A stretch of 64,000 nucleotides of DNA from Bacteroidales bacterium UBA6117 (GTDB lineage: Bacteria > Bacteroidota > Bacteroidia > Bacteroidales > VadinHA17): NCBI GenBank assembly GCA_002428385.1, contig DIWB01000030.1, positions 15,210 to 79,209 on the forward strand, in the 5' to 3' direction. Shown in pieces: positions 53,695-62,425 of this stretch; positions within the stretch are counted from its first letter, which is position 1; each line of letters begins with the position of its first letter. The notes under the pieces are model-generated. The model had not been told where the DNA came from. It saw only the letters and a list, made by a program, of their open reading frames with translations, and did not search any database. Position numbers and translations under genes: made by a program.

Positions 53695-55476
53695 CTAAAA
53701 GTTATCCCGCTCAACATAGTGTGTATGCAGAAGCTCATGAGCCTTGTGGCTGTTGGGCTTGCCGAGAAACTCCTTGTAAAGCGCTATAACATCAGGGTTA
53801 TCGTGTGACTTGCGGAGTACCATGTTCTCATCCTCAGAATATATGGCATTTATCCTGTTCTGCCTTATCTCCTTGCTTGTGGGGATAGGCTGTCCTCCGC
53901 CGCCGATACAACCGCCGGGGCATGCCATTATTTCAATGAAATGATATGGGGATTTCCCTTCACGGACCTCTGCCATGAGCTTGTTGGCATTGACAAGTCC
54001 GTGAGCAATGGCAACCTTAAGTTCAGCCCCCTCGAGGAATTTCCAGTCATCAGTGCATCCTTCGATCTTCACAGTGGCTTCCTTAACGCCCTCCAGCCCT
54101 CTCACCGGAGTAATGTTCAGGTTGTTAAACGGAACCTCTCTTCCCGTAACTATCTCGTAAGCTGTTCTGAGGGCAGCTTCCATCACACCGCCTGTGGCTC
54201 CGAATATGACTGCGGCACCCGTTGAATCGCCCATTATATTATCATAGCCGGCAGACTCAAGATTCCTGAAATCGAGTCCGGCCTGCTTTATCATGACTGC
54301 CAGTTCGCGCGTTGTAAGAACAAAATCGATGTCCTTGTATCCGCTTGCCCTCATCTCAGGCCTGTCGGCCTCATATTTCTTCGCGGTGCACGGCATGATC
54401 GACACAGATACAACTTTGGCCGGATCGATCTTCTTCTTTTCAGCATAGAAGGTTTTTGCCAGGGCGCCGAACATCTGCTGAGGCGATTTGCAGGTCGAAA
54501 GGTTTGGCAGGAATTCCGGGTATTTGTGCTCAATGAACTTTATCCAGCCCGGCGAACAGGATGTGAACATCGGGAACTTTATAGATGCATCCTTGTCAAC
54601 CAGCGCTTTCTTTAGCCTAGTCAGTAGTTCTGTCCCCTCTTCCATAATTGTAAGGTCGGCGCTGAAATCAGTATCGAGAACTGAATCAAACCCAATCTGC
54701 CTCAGGGCATTGACCATCTTTCCCGTAACCCTTTCTCCCGGATCATAGCCAAGGTCCTCACCAAGGGCCACCCTTACAGCTGGCGCCGTCTGGACAATTA
54801 CATACTTGTCGGGATCATAAATTGCATCCCATACCTGGTCGATATATGTCTTTTCGGTGAGCGCTCCCGTAGGACAGCGGGCCACGCACTGTCCGCAGTT
54901 GGTGCAAATGACATGGCTCATCGGCCTGTCGTGGAATGATGATATCTTCTGATGAGCCCCCTTGTTGGCAACGGCAATGGCAGAGATATACTGCAGCTCT
55001 GAACAGGTCCTGACACAACGCTGACACCTGATACACTTGCTGTCGTCCTTAACAAAAGAAGGAGATGACCTGTCAATAGTATAAGAATGATCCTCCACCA
55101 GATCCAGGAAGATATTGTCGCCGAAAGCAAACTCATTGGCCAGGGCCTGAAGTTCGCACTTGGTATTCTTATAGCATTTCGTGCAGTCGGACCTGTGTTC
55201 GGAAAGGAGAAGTTCGACAATATGCCTGCGGGCATTCCTGACCTTCAGAGTATTGGTATTAATTTCCATTCCTTCTGAAACCGGTGTCGCACACGAAGCG
55301 ACAAGAGTCCTTGCTCCTTTTTGTTCCACCACGCACACACGGCAATTACCGGCGACACAGAGGTCGGGATGGTTGCACAATGTCGGTATGTTGATCTTTA
55401 ATGACTTCGCAGCCTCAAGAACTGTAGTTCCGGCCGGTACTGCTACCTTTTGGTCGTTTATAGTCAGATTTATCAT
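53695..55476 (-). CDS. hydA: [FeFe] hydrogenase catalytic subunit
   Basis: 593 residues. The N-terminal cluster ligands follow Clostridium hydrogenase I: [2Fe-2S] C34, C45, C48, C62; the His-ligated cluster H94, C98, C101, C107; two [4Fe-4S] sites at C148-C158 and C191-C201. The H-cluster motifs are TSCSPGW (305-311), IMPCTAKKYEADRPEM and FIEIMACPGGCIGGGGQP. The first motif has serine (S308) where TSCCP is usual. The chain ends after the small-subunit-like tail (HELLHTHYVE), with no extra C-terminal [2Fe-2S] domain. With HydB and HydC it couples H2 to NAD(H), perhaps with ferredoxin. Confidence 0.95.
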   Translation of the reverse strand: MINLTINDQKVAVPAGTTVLEAAKSLKINIPTLCNHPDLCVAGNCRVCVVEQKGARTLVASCATPVSEGMEINTNTLKVRNARRHIVELLLSEHRSDCTKCYKNTKCELQALANEFAFGDNIFLDLVEDHSYTIDRSSPSFVKDDSKCIRCQRCVRTCSELQYISAIAVANKGAHQKISSFHDRPMSHVICTNCGQCVARCPTGALTEKTYIDQVWDAIYDPDKYVIVQTAPAVRVALGEDLGYDPGERVTGKMVNALRQIGFDSVLDTDFSADLTIMEEGTELLTRLKKALVDKDASIKFPMFTSCSPGWIKFIEHKYPEFLPNLSTCKSPQQMFGALAKTFYAEKKKIDPAKVVSVSIMPCTAKKYEADRPEMRASGYKDIDFVLTTRELAVMIKQAGLDFRNLESAGYDNIMGDSTGAAVIFGATGGVMEAALRTAYEIVTGREVPFNNLNITPVRGLEGVKEATVKIEGCTDDWKFLEGAELKVAIAHGLVNANKLMAEVREGKSPYHFIEIMACPGGCIGGGGQPIPTSKEIRQNRINAIYSEDENMVLRKSHDNPDVIALYKEFLGKPNSHKAHELLHTHYVERDNF

Positions 55477-55499
55477 ATTTTTCTGATTTTCAATGTGAA

Positions 55500-56660
55500 T
55501 TAATAGATGATCTCTTCCCTGAAGTTTTCAACAATGGTCCGGAATGCATTTCCGACCGACTGGCCAAGCCCGCATTTTGACGCGATCTTCATGGTCTCGG
55601 CCAGTTTCACGAGTTCATTCAGATATGTTGATTTCGATTCTCCCTTTTTCACCTTCTCAACACCCTTGAGGAGCTGCTGGCAGCCGACCCTGCACGGCGT
55701 ACACTGTCCGCACGACTCTTCCGTAAAGAAATCAAGGTAATTATGAAGAACATTGTACATCGACCTGGAGCTGTTGAAAAGCTTCATCGATCCGCCGGTG
55801 GGAACTCCCTCAAAGCCGATGATCGTCTCAGTAAACTTCTTCCTCGGGACGCAGAAGCCCGATGCCCCTCCGACCTGCACGGCTTTTGTGTCACCATCGC
55901 CGAACTCATCCACGAATTGCTGGACAGACATTCCCAGTTCAAGTTCAAAAATGCCCGGAGTAGGTGTGTCACCTGATATTGAGAAGACCTTTGACCCCCT
56001 CGAATCCTTGGTTCCCAGCTTGAAATATGATTCGGCTCCGTCTTTGATGATCATCATCACGGTTACCAGGGTTTCCACATTATTAATGGAAGTGGGTTTG
56101 CTAAAGACACCCGATGTCGTGGGATAAGGAGGCTTGTTCCTGGGTTCACCTCTGAAACCCTCTATTGATTCAAACAGAGCACTCTCCTCACCGCATATAT
56201 ATGCCCCGCTTCCGAGCCGGTAATGGATCCTGAAGTCGTAGCCTATCTCATCAATCATCTTATGGAAATCATCAAGCTCCTTCATAAGCTTCGGGAGAAG
56301 GAACTTGTATTCTCCCCTGAGATAAACGTATCCTTCCTTCGCTCCTATTGTCCTGCCTGCTATCGCCATACCTCCGTAAACCTTGTAGGCAACCCTGTCA
56401 AGTATCTCCCTGTCCTTGAAAGTCCCGGGTTCTCCTTCGTCGGCGTTGCATACAATGTATTTTTCGGGATCTTTTTCGGCAGCAGTAAACTTCCACTTAA
56501 GACCGGTAGGGAATCCTGCCCCGCCGCGTCCTTTGAGCCCTGAATCAAGAACCTGCTGAATCACCTCATCTTTCGACATATTGAAAGCCTTTGTAAGAAC
56601 CTCCTTCGGATCAACATTCTCGAATATCAGCCCTACTTTATTCAAAACTTTGTTTTCCAT
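55500..56660 (-). CDS. hydB: NuoF-like hydrogenase subunit, short form
   Basis: 386 residues. It binds FMN, NAD and one [4Fe-4S] cluster: GLKGRGGAGFPTGLKW, CNADEGEPGTFKDREIL, GAYICGEESALFESIEG, then SCGQCTPCRVGCQQL with a fourth cysteine in ASKCGLGQ. HydB of Thermotoga- and Acetobacterium-type bifurcating enzymes has about 600 residues, with a thioredoxin-like [2Fe-2S] domain in front and a two-cluster ferredoxin domain behind; both are absent here. It is 11 bases after hydC and 23 before hydA. Confidence 0.93.
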   Translation of the reverse strand: MENKVLNKVGLIFENVDPKEVLTKAFNMSKDEVIQQVLDSGLKGRGGAGFPTGLKWKFTAAEKDPEKYIVCNADEGEPGTFKDREILDRVAYKVYGGMAIAGRTIGAKEGYVYLRGEYKFLLPKLMKELDDFHKMIDEIGYDFRIHYRLGSGAYICGEESALFESIEGFRGEPRNKPPYPTTSGVFSKPTSINNVETLVTVMMIIKDGAESYFKLGTKDSRGSKVFSISGDTPTPGIFELELGMSVQQFVDEFGDGDTKAVQVGGASGFCVPRKKFTETIIGFEGVPTGGSMKLFNSSRSMYNVLHNYLDFFTEESCGQCTPCRVGCQQLLKGVEKVKKGESKSTYLNELVKLAETMKIASKCGLGQSVGNAFRTIVENFREEIIY

Positions 56661-56671
56661 AATACAGCAGA

Positions 56672-57139
56672 TTATTTGGTTTTCATATAACTTTTAAGTA
56701 TTTCCACAACCTTCTCGGGTGTAAGCTCCGTATAGGGTATCTCATTTATGAGAATTGCAGGCGCCTTATGACACCATCCAATGCAGTTGGTCTCCAGAAG
56801 GCTGAACATCCTGTCGGGGGTCGTCTCTCCCGGTCTTATCTTCAGCATATCTTCAATGACCTGCATTATCTCTCCCTTGCCCTTCATCGAGCAGGTGATT
56901 GTCTTGCAAACCCTTATCACGTATTTTCCCCGTACCTGGGTATCGAGAAAAGTGTAAAATGAAGCTGTCCCATATACTTCCGCTGCTGAGATGTCAAGCG
57001 TCTTTGCGACCTCGACCATCACTTCATCGGACAGATAGTTGTGTTTCTCCACTATTCCCTGAAGAATGGGCATGAGACTGCTCCTGCCGGTGCCATACTT
57101 TGTGGACAAATCCTTTACAAGATCTTCGACTTCATACAT
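56672..57139 (-). CDS. hydC: NuoE-like hydrogenase subunit
   Basis: 155 residues, first gene of the hyd operon. A helical N-terminal part (SSLMPILQGIVEKHNYLS, EVYGTASFYTFL) precedes a thioredoxin-like [2Fe-2S] fold with ligands in CKTITC and CIGWC. It hands electrons between HydB and the rest of the complex. No perfect TAnnTTTG box was found upstream. Confidence 0.94.
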   Translation of the reverse strand: MYEVEDLVKDLSTKYGTGRSSLMPILQGIVEKHNYLSDEVMVEVAKTLDISAAEVYGTASFYTFLDTQVRGKYVIRVCKTITCSMKGKGEIMQVIEDMLKIRPGETTPDRMFSLLETNCIGWCHKAPAILINEIPYTELTPEKVVEILKSYMKTK

Positions 57140-57360
57140 ACTTAATTGATTTTTAAATAATTACTATAATTTTTACCTGTCATGGATTCATGTTACTTTC
57201 TTCTGTGAAATTAATAACAATAATTCCTAATTAACCAAAACACAAATCATAAATTTTCATAAACATTGTTAATAACCTGCTGACCGACATGCCTTACAAC
57301 CTTACTGATTTTTGCATGTACCTCATTTACTGTATTTTATTATTGTGATCTCCGGAGTGT

Positions 57361-57640
57361 GGCATTGTGGAAAAAATAACATGCTATTTGTCATTATGTT
57401 TAAAGTCTGACAATGCCGGAGACAGTCCCGGATTCTCTATCCCGAAGATAGTGGCTGGCCTGAAGGATGGGACCATCGAATTATTAAACTCCTGAAATCG
57501 GAACAACCTTTGCAATAAATGCTTTTAGCGGATACCTTAACATGTCGGAAAGCTTTGTAAGGGCAAAAACCATGTTTATCATGGTTCATAAGGATGCCAT
57601 CCCTCCGGCCATAAAAACGAAGCTCGGACTGACGGCTTAA
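57361..57640 (+). pseudogene. Decayed histidine-kinase ATPase-domain fragment
   Basis: This lies in the 576-base gap between hydC and tkt. One frame from 57361 reads GIVEKI, then NAGDSPGFSIPKIVAGLKDGTIELLNS and a stop; after a shift the next frame reads PEIGTTFAINAF and on to a TAA at 57638. Joined, it mirrors the G-box end of HATPase domains (GLGLSI, K-IV, GG-I-V, GTTF). A frameshift and altered glycines show decay. The rest of the gap is AT-rich, with only the tkt promoter recognised. Confidence 0.5.
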
Positions 57641-57650
57641 GGTCAGAGAC

Positions 57651-57681
57651 TTTGATCTGTCATCAATTATTTATATTTTTG
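57651..57681 (+). promoter_or_regulatory. Promoter of transketolase
   Basis: TTTG (57651-57654), 19-base spacer and TATTTTTG (57674-57681): an exact match to the Bacteroidota consensus, 34 bases before the tkt ATG. Confidence 0.75.
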
Positions 57682-57715
57682 CTGACGTCACATATTAACG
57701 GTAAAAATCTCTATT

Positions 57716-59752
57716 ATGAACAAGGAAGTGCACTTAAGAGCGGCAAACAATATCCGGATCCTTTCCATGTCGATGGTTGAAAAAGCACGATCGGGTCATC
57801 CCGGCGGCGCCATGGGAGGAGCTGATTTCATTCATATTCTCTTTTCCGAATTTCTGAACTTTGATCCGGACGACCCCAGGTGGATCAACCGCGACAGGTT
57901 CTTTCTTGATCCCGGTCACATGTCGCCCATGCTCTATTCCGTTCTTACTCTGACAGGGCACTTCACGCCTGATGATCTCAAGGGCTTCAGGCAATGGGGC
58001 AGTCCCACGCCCGGGCATCCCGAACTTGATCTTGCCCGCGGCATCGAAAACACATCCGGCCCCCTCGGCCAGGGACATACGATGGCCGTAGGTGCCGCCA
58101 TCGCTGAAAGATTTCTTACAGCCCGCTTCGGAGAACTCTTCGCACACAAAACATTTACTTTCATTTCCGACGGCGGCATTCAGGAGGAGATTTCACAGGG
58201 CGCAGGCCGGCTCGCCGGTTTCCTTGGACTTAACAACCTTGTGATGTTCTACGATTCAAACGACATACAGCTTTCAACCGAGACCAAAGCGGTTACAGCC
58301 GAGGACACCGCATTGAAATACACCTCGTGGGGATGGAAGGTTATCTCAATAGCCGGAAACGACCAGGATCAGATCAGGAAAGCCCTGAAAGAAGCTGTCG
58401 GCGAAAAGGAAAAACCGGTTATAATAATCGGGAAAACCATTATGGGTCTGGGTCTCCTAGACAATGACGGAAACAGCTTTGAAAGAAAAACATCCACCCA
58501 TGGTATGCCTGTGAGTGAGGCAGGAGGTTCATACGAAAAATCACTTGCGAACCTTGGCGGCGATCCGGCAGATCCGTTCATAGTCTTCGACGATGTAAAA
58601 GACCTTTACGATCAGATCCTGAAAGAAAAGAAAAAGGCAGCCGGAGAATGGAAGAGGCGTAAGGAGCTTTGGGCATCGGAAAATCCGGAGCTTGACAAAA
58701 AACTAAATCTCTTCTACTCAGGGAATATACCGGAGATTGATTTCAGCGCCATTTCCCAGAAGGAAAATTCAGCTACCCGGGCTGCTTCTTCTACCGTCCT
58801 GGCTGTTCTGGCTTCCTTAATCGAAAACATGATCGTCGCTTCAGCCGACCTGTCCAATTCAGACAAGACCGACGGCTTCCTTAAAAAGACAAAGGCATTC
58901 TCAAAAGGCGATTTCTCCGGAGCATTCCTACAGGCAGGTGTGGCAGAACTCACCATGGCTGCAGTCATGAACGGCATGGCCCTTCACGGAGGCGTTATCC
59001 CTGCATGCGGAACCTTCTTCGTTTTCTCCGACTATATGAAACCTGCCGTCAGGCTTGCCTGCCTGATGGGACTGCCAGTGAAATACATCTGGACACATGA
59101 TGCATTCCGCGTTGGCGAGGACGGGCCCACACATCAGCCTGTGGAACAGGAGGCACAGATCAGGCTGATGGAACAGATGAAAAATCACAGCGGCTCAAAC
59201 AGCATGACCGTTCTGAGGCCTGCCGATTCAGCTGAAACAACAGTGTCGTGGAAACTTGCCCTCGAAAACAAGACCACACCGAGCGCTCTGCTGCTTTCGC
59301 GCCAGAATATAACCGACCTGCCTGCTTCAGGAGGTTCAAGATATGAAGATGCACTGAAAACGGCCAAAGGAGCTTACATTGTATCTGATTGTCAGGGCAC
59401 TCCCGACGTGATACTTCTGGCAAGCGGATCAGAAGTCGCCACACTGGTGGGCGGAGCCGAACTCCTCAGGAAAGACGGTATTAAAATAAGGATAGTGTCA
59501 GCTCCTTCCGAAGGCCTGTTCAGAAACCAGCCGGTGGAATACCAGAAGACCATTGTTCCCGATGGCGTACCTGTATTCGGCCTGACCGCAGGACTACCGG
59601 TTACACTTCAGGGCCTTGCCGGCCCGCTGGGCAAAGTGTTTGGAGTTCAGGGATTCGGTTACTCAGCTCCCTACAAGGTTCTCGACGAGAAATTCGGATT
59701 CACCCCTGAAAATGTTTACAGGCAGGTGAAAGAATACCTTGATGCTTTTTAA
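57716..59752 (+). CDS. tkt: Transketolase
   Basis: 678 residues, full length. It moves two-carbon units between pentose and hexose phosphates with thiamine diphosphate. SGHPGGAMGGADF and DRFFLDPGHMSPMLYSVL at the start; GPLGQGHTMAVGAAIAERFL; SDGGIQEEISQGAGRLAG in the TPP motif; the pyrimidine part has GVAELTMAAVMNGMALHGG, where the catalytic glutamate sits. HDAFRVGEDGPTHQPVEQ is diagnostic. It fits a route feeding ribulose 5-phosphate made by Gnd. Confidence 0.97.
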   Translation: MNKEVHLRAANNIRILSMSMVEKARSGHPGGAMGGADFIHILFSEFLNFDPDDPRWINRDRFFLDPGHMSPMLYSVLTLTGHFTPDDLKGFRQWGSPTPGHPELDLARGIENTSGPLGQGHTMAVGAAIAERFLTARFGELFAHKTFTFISDGGIQEEISQGAGRLAGFLGLNNLVMFYDSNDIQLSTETKAVTAEDTALKYTSWGWKVISIAGNDQDQIRKALKEAVGEKEKPVIIIGKTIMGLGLLDNDGNSFERKTSTHGMPVSEAGGSYEKSLANLGGDPADPFIVFDDVKDLYDQILKEKKKAAGEWKRRKELWASENPELDKKLNLFYSGNIPEIDFSAISQKENSATRAASSTVLAVLASLIENMIVASADLSNSDKTDGFLKKTKAFSKGDFSGAFLQAGVAELTMAAVMNGMALHGGVIPACGTFFVFSDYMKPAVRLACLMGLPVKYIWTHDAFRVGEDGPTHQPVEQEAQIRLMEQMKNHSGSNSMTVLRPADSAETTVSWKLALENKTTPSALLLSRQNITDLPASGGSRYEDALKTAKGAYIVSDCQGTPDVILLASGSEVATLVGGAELLRKDGIKIRIVSAPSEGLFRNQPVEYQKTIVPDGVPVFGLTAGLPVTLQGLAGPLGKVFGVQGFGYSAPYKVLDEKFGFTPENVYRQVKEYLDAF

Positions 59753-59827
59753 CAACAACTATAAATAGTTTTATTGACCGGATCCTGCAAATAGTTTACC
59801 TTTATCAGGAAACAGTGTCAATTCGAT

Positions 59828-59870
59828 TGTTATAACAATGTTATAACATTGTTATAACATTGTTATAACA
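59828..59870. repeat. Array of four 10-bp palindromes at 11-bp spacing
   Basis: The perfect palindrome TGTTATAACA occurs at 59828, 59839, 59850 and 59861, each separated by one base. The array is 91 bases before the start of the CotH-like gene and 75 after tkt. Its period is close to one DNA turn. Confidence 0.9.
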
Positions 59871-59961
59871 TAATAATTTGGCCCAATCGGAAAATAATAG
59901 TGGACTTTCTTCGCTTTTTAGTTATTCGGGATTGAGTTACAAGCCTTTAATAACATTCAGC

Positions 59962-61053
59962 ATGAATAAGATTCATCTTGTTATTCTCCTAATGGTAAGT
60001 CTGACAGTAAATCTGTCAGCCCAGGTCGACTCGCTCGACGCAAACTTTGCAGTCAGTGACACTCAGGATGTAAAGGTCACTCTTTTTGACACCGATGAGC
60101 TGCTCGAAATATCTCTGAAATTTGACATTAACACCTATAAGAGGTTTAAATCAGATACTCTTTATCTGCCTGCGGTCCTTACCTGTCATCTGAGCGAAAC
60201 AGACTCGGTGGTGAAGAATATCAGGGTCAGGGCGCGCGGCAACATACGCCGGACAGCAATTTGCGATTTTCCTCCCATGATGCTTAATTTCAAGGTGACA
60301 GATTCTGTCGATTCGGAGTTTTCAGGGATAAACAAACTCAAGATAGTTCCCTACTGCAGGGCCGGCTTCGAACAATACATACTGAAGGAATACCTGGCCT
60401 ACAAACTGTTCAACATTGTAACAGATCACAGTCTGAGAGTACGGCTCTTCAGGATCACTTACCTGAACTCTGTAAAAGAAATGAAACCCCTTACCCAGTA
60501 TGGTTTTGCCATCGAGCCTGTCGAAGTGCTGGAACGGCGGACCGCTACAACGGAGGTTGAAAGAAAGCTGACCCAGAGAGAAATCAGACAGGACATGCTC
60601 GACCGGGTAGCCGTTTTTAACTACATGATAGGCAACACCGACTGGTCGGTTCCTATCCACCATAATGTCATCCTGCTTCAGGAAAAGGAAAACCCGCGGC
60701 CAAACGACAATCTCATTGTGGCTTATGATTTTGATTATTCAGGTCTTGTAAACACCAATTACGCTGTTCCCTTTACCGATCTTCCCATCGAACACGTAAG
60801 GCAGCGCTTATATATGGCAGTTTGCAGGAGCGAAGACCGGTTTATCGAAATTCTTAACGAGTTTGCTGAAAAGAAGGATGAATTCTACAGTGTTGTAAGC
60901 TCATTCCCTTACCTGCCTGAAAAGACAAAAGTGGGAATGATAAAGTATCTCGACGAGTTCTATTACGGAATAGACAAGAGGAACAGCCTCGTCAAGAAAC
61001 TTCGGAACGATTGTCTTTGGTTCGAAAGCCAGTCGAACCTGAGGGTAAAATAG
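59962..61053 (+). CDS. Secreted CotH-like protein of unknown function
   Basis: 363 residues from the ATG at 59962, which begins a signal peptide (NKIHLVILLMVSLTVNLSAQ); an upstream ATG-less stretch to 59878 is also open. The core recalls CotH kinases: IRVRARGNIRRTAICDFPPM, NKLKIVPYCRAGFEQYILKEYLAY, RLFRITYLNS, VFNYMIGNTDWSV and LIVAYDFDYSGLV. The DFD pair and the preceding GNTDWS would suit metal-ATP binding. No sorting domain is present, so it may stay in the periplasm. The palindrome array lies upstream. Confidence 0.78.
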   Translation: MNKIHLVILLMVSLTVNLSAQVDSLDANFAVSDTQDVKVTLFDTDELLEISLKFDINTYKRFKSDTLYLPAVLTCHLSETDSVVKNIRVRARGNIRRTAICDFPPMMLNFKVTDSVDSEFSGINKLKIVPYCRAGFEQYILKEYLAYKLFNIVTDHSLRVRLFRITYLNSVKEMKPLTQYGFAIEPVEVLERRTATTEVERKLTQREIRQDMLDRVAVFNYMIGNTDWSVPIHHNVILLQEKENPRPNDNLIVAYDFDYSGLVNTNYAVPFTDLPIEHVRQRLYMAVCRSEDRFIEILNEFAEKKDEFYSVVSSFPYLPEKTKVGMIKYLDEFYYGIDKRNSLVKKLRNDCLWFESQSNLRVK

Positions 61054-61063
61054 AAAGATTGCT

Positions 61064-61071
61064 TACCTTTG
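61064..61071 (+). promoter_or_regulatory. -7 box of the HAD gene
   Basis: TACCTTTG, 20 bases before the ATG at 61091; no good -33 element was seen. Confidence 0.45.
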
Positions 61072-61090
61072 CCCCTTAATTTTTTAGCTT

Positions 61091-61690
61091 ATGAAGTATG
61101 ACATCCAACCCGGGGCAAAGGGATTGATTTTTGATCTTGACGGAACTCTTGCCGATACAATGCCCTATCATTTTAAAGGATGGCAGGCGGCCTGTGAAAA
61201 ATATGGAGCCAGAATTGATACGGCATTTCTAAGGCTGCATACAGGAAGCCCTGGATGGCTTATTGCCTCGGAGATTATAAAGAAAAGCGGCCTGGAGGGA
61301 AAGGTTTCGGTCGATGAGATTGTCAGTGAAAAGCTTGACCAGTTCTTCAGGGTACAGCATAATGTAAAAGAAATCGCACCGGTGGCTGATATAGTGAGAA
61401 AATACCATGGCAAGATTCCAATGGCTGTTGGAACGGGAGGTCACAGGGAAGCGGTTGAGAGAACCCTCACCATAACCGGACTCAGAAAATATTTTGATAT
61501 CATAGTAACGGCCAACGATGTAGACAACTTCAAGCCTCACCCTGAGACATTCCTCAAATGCGCGGAAATGATGAAGGTTGAACCCGCTGATGTTGAAGTC
61601 TTCGAAGATGGTGATCTTGGACTAGAGGCTGCCCGGATGGCCGGAATGATAGCCACCGATGTCCGCTCATGGTATGATTCAAACTGGTGA
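61091..61690 (+). CDS. HAD-family phosphatase/phosphomutase
   Basis: 199 residues. DxD motif LIFDLDGTLADTMPYHF at ~12-28, motif II VGTGGHREAVERTL, motif III lysine in NFKPHPETFL and the aspartates in VFEDGDLGLEAARMAGM. The helical cap between residues ~20 and 90 is of the beta-phosphoglucomutase/sugar phosphatase kind. Substrate unknown. Its stop overlaps the start of the methyltransferase gene. Confidence 0.9.
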   Translation: MKYDIQPGAKGLIFDLDGTLADTMPYHFKGWQAACEKYGARIDTAFLRLHTGSPGWLIASEIIKKSGLEGKVSVDEIVSEKLDQFFRVQHNVKEIAPVADIVRKYHGKIPMAVGTGGHREAVERTLTITGLRKYFDIIVTANDVDNFKPHPETFLKCAEMMKVEPADVEVFEDGDLGLEAARMAGMIATDVRSWYDSNW

Positions 61691-62346
61691 TGATTGAGAT
61701 AATTCTTACCGAAGACGGATCCCACACTCTGTTTGTCCCTGAGCTTTCAGAACATTATCACTCAATCCATGGCGCTGTTCAGGAATCACAATTCATTTTT
61801 ATCAACAGCGGATTAAAGTTTATTAGCCTGTCCCCTGTCAGAATCTTCGAAGCTGGTTTCGGAACCGGACTGAATGCTTTCCTGAGCGCTATTGAATCAT
61901 CATCAGCTAACAGGAAAATTTACTACACCTCTATTGATAAATATCCTCTTCCCGCAGAAATAACAGACAGGCTTAACTATTCAGGATTATTTCCCGGTGC
62001 AGAAGCAGGATTGTTCGGTAATATTCACTCCTGTCCATGGAATACGCCTGTGGAAATCAGCGAAACATTTACCCTCACCAAGGTTGAAGGTGACCTTACA
62101 AAAGCACCGCCTGAAGGACGCTATAACCTGATATATTTCGATGCATTCGGTCCGGATAAACAGCCGGAAATGTGGACCGGTGAGGTTTTTGAGAAAATTT
62201 CCGACATAACGGAAACCGGGGGAATTTTTGTAACATACTCGGCAAAGGGAAGCGTTCAGAGGTCGCTGAAAAATGCCGGTTTCGAGGTATCTCTCCTGCC
62301 AGGCCCTCCCGGGAAAAGGCAGATAATCCGTGCGGTAAAAATTTGA
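61690..62346 (+). CDS. mnmD: MnmD-type tRNA (mnm5s2U) methyltransferase
   Basis: 218 residues from the ATG at 61690 (GTG at 61687 is also possible). It matches the methyltransferase half of MnmC: SQFIFINSGL, then the SAM loop FEAGFGTGLNAFLSAIE, the acidic IYFDAFGPDKQPEMWT motif and GIFVTYSAKGSVQRSLKNAGF. It would methylate aminomethyl-uridine at tRNA position 34. The oxidase half of MnmC is not present, as in plant and Bacillus MnmD. Confidence 0.9.
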   Translation: MIEIILTEDGSHTLFVPELSEHYHSIHGAVQESQFIFINSGLKFISLSPVRIFEAGFGTGLNAFLSAIESSSANRKIYYTSIDKYPLPAEITDRLNYSGLFPGAEAGLFGNIHSCPWNTPVEISETFTLTKVEGDLTKAPPEGRYNLIYFDAFGPDKQPEMWTGEVFEKISDITETGGIFVTYSAKGSVQRSLKNAGFEVSLLPGPPGKRQIIRAVKI

Positions 62347-62365
62347 AAAATTATTTTATCCGGTC

Positions 62366-62395
62366 TTTTTTCCTGAGGCCAAAGTATTATCTTTG
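62366..62395 (+). promoter_or_regulatory. Promoter of the FKBP gene
   Basis: TATCTTTG at 62388-62395 with a T run (62366-62371) in the -33 region, spacer about 18. It lies 30 bases before the ATG. Confidence 0.6.
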
Positions 62396-62425
62396 CAAAA
62401 ATTTATAAATTAAAATCAATATCAA

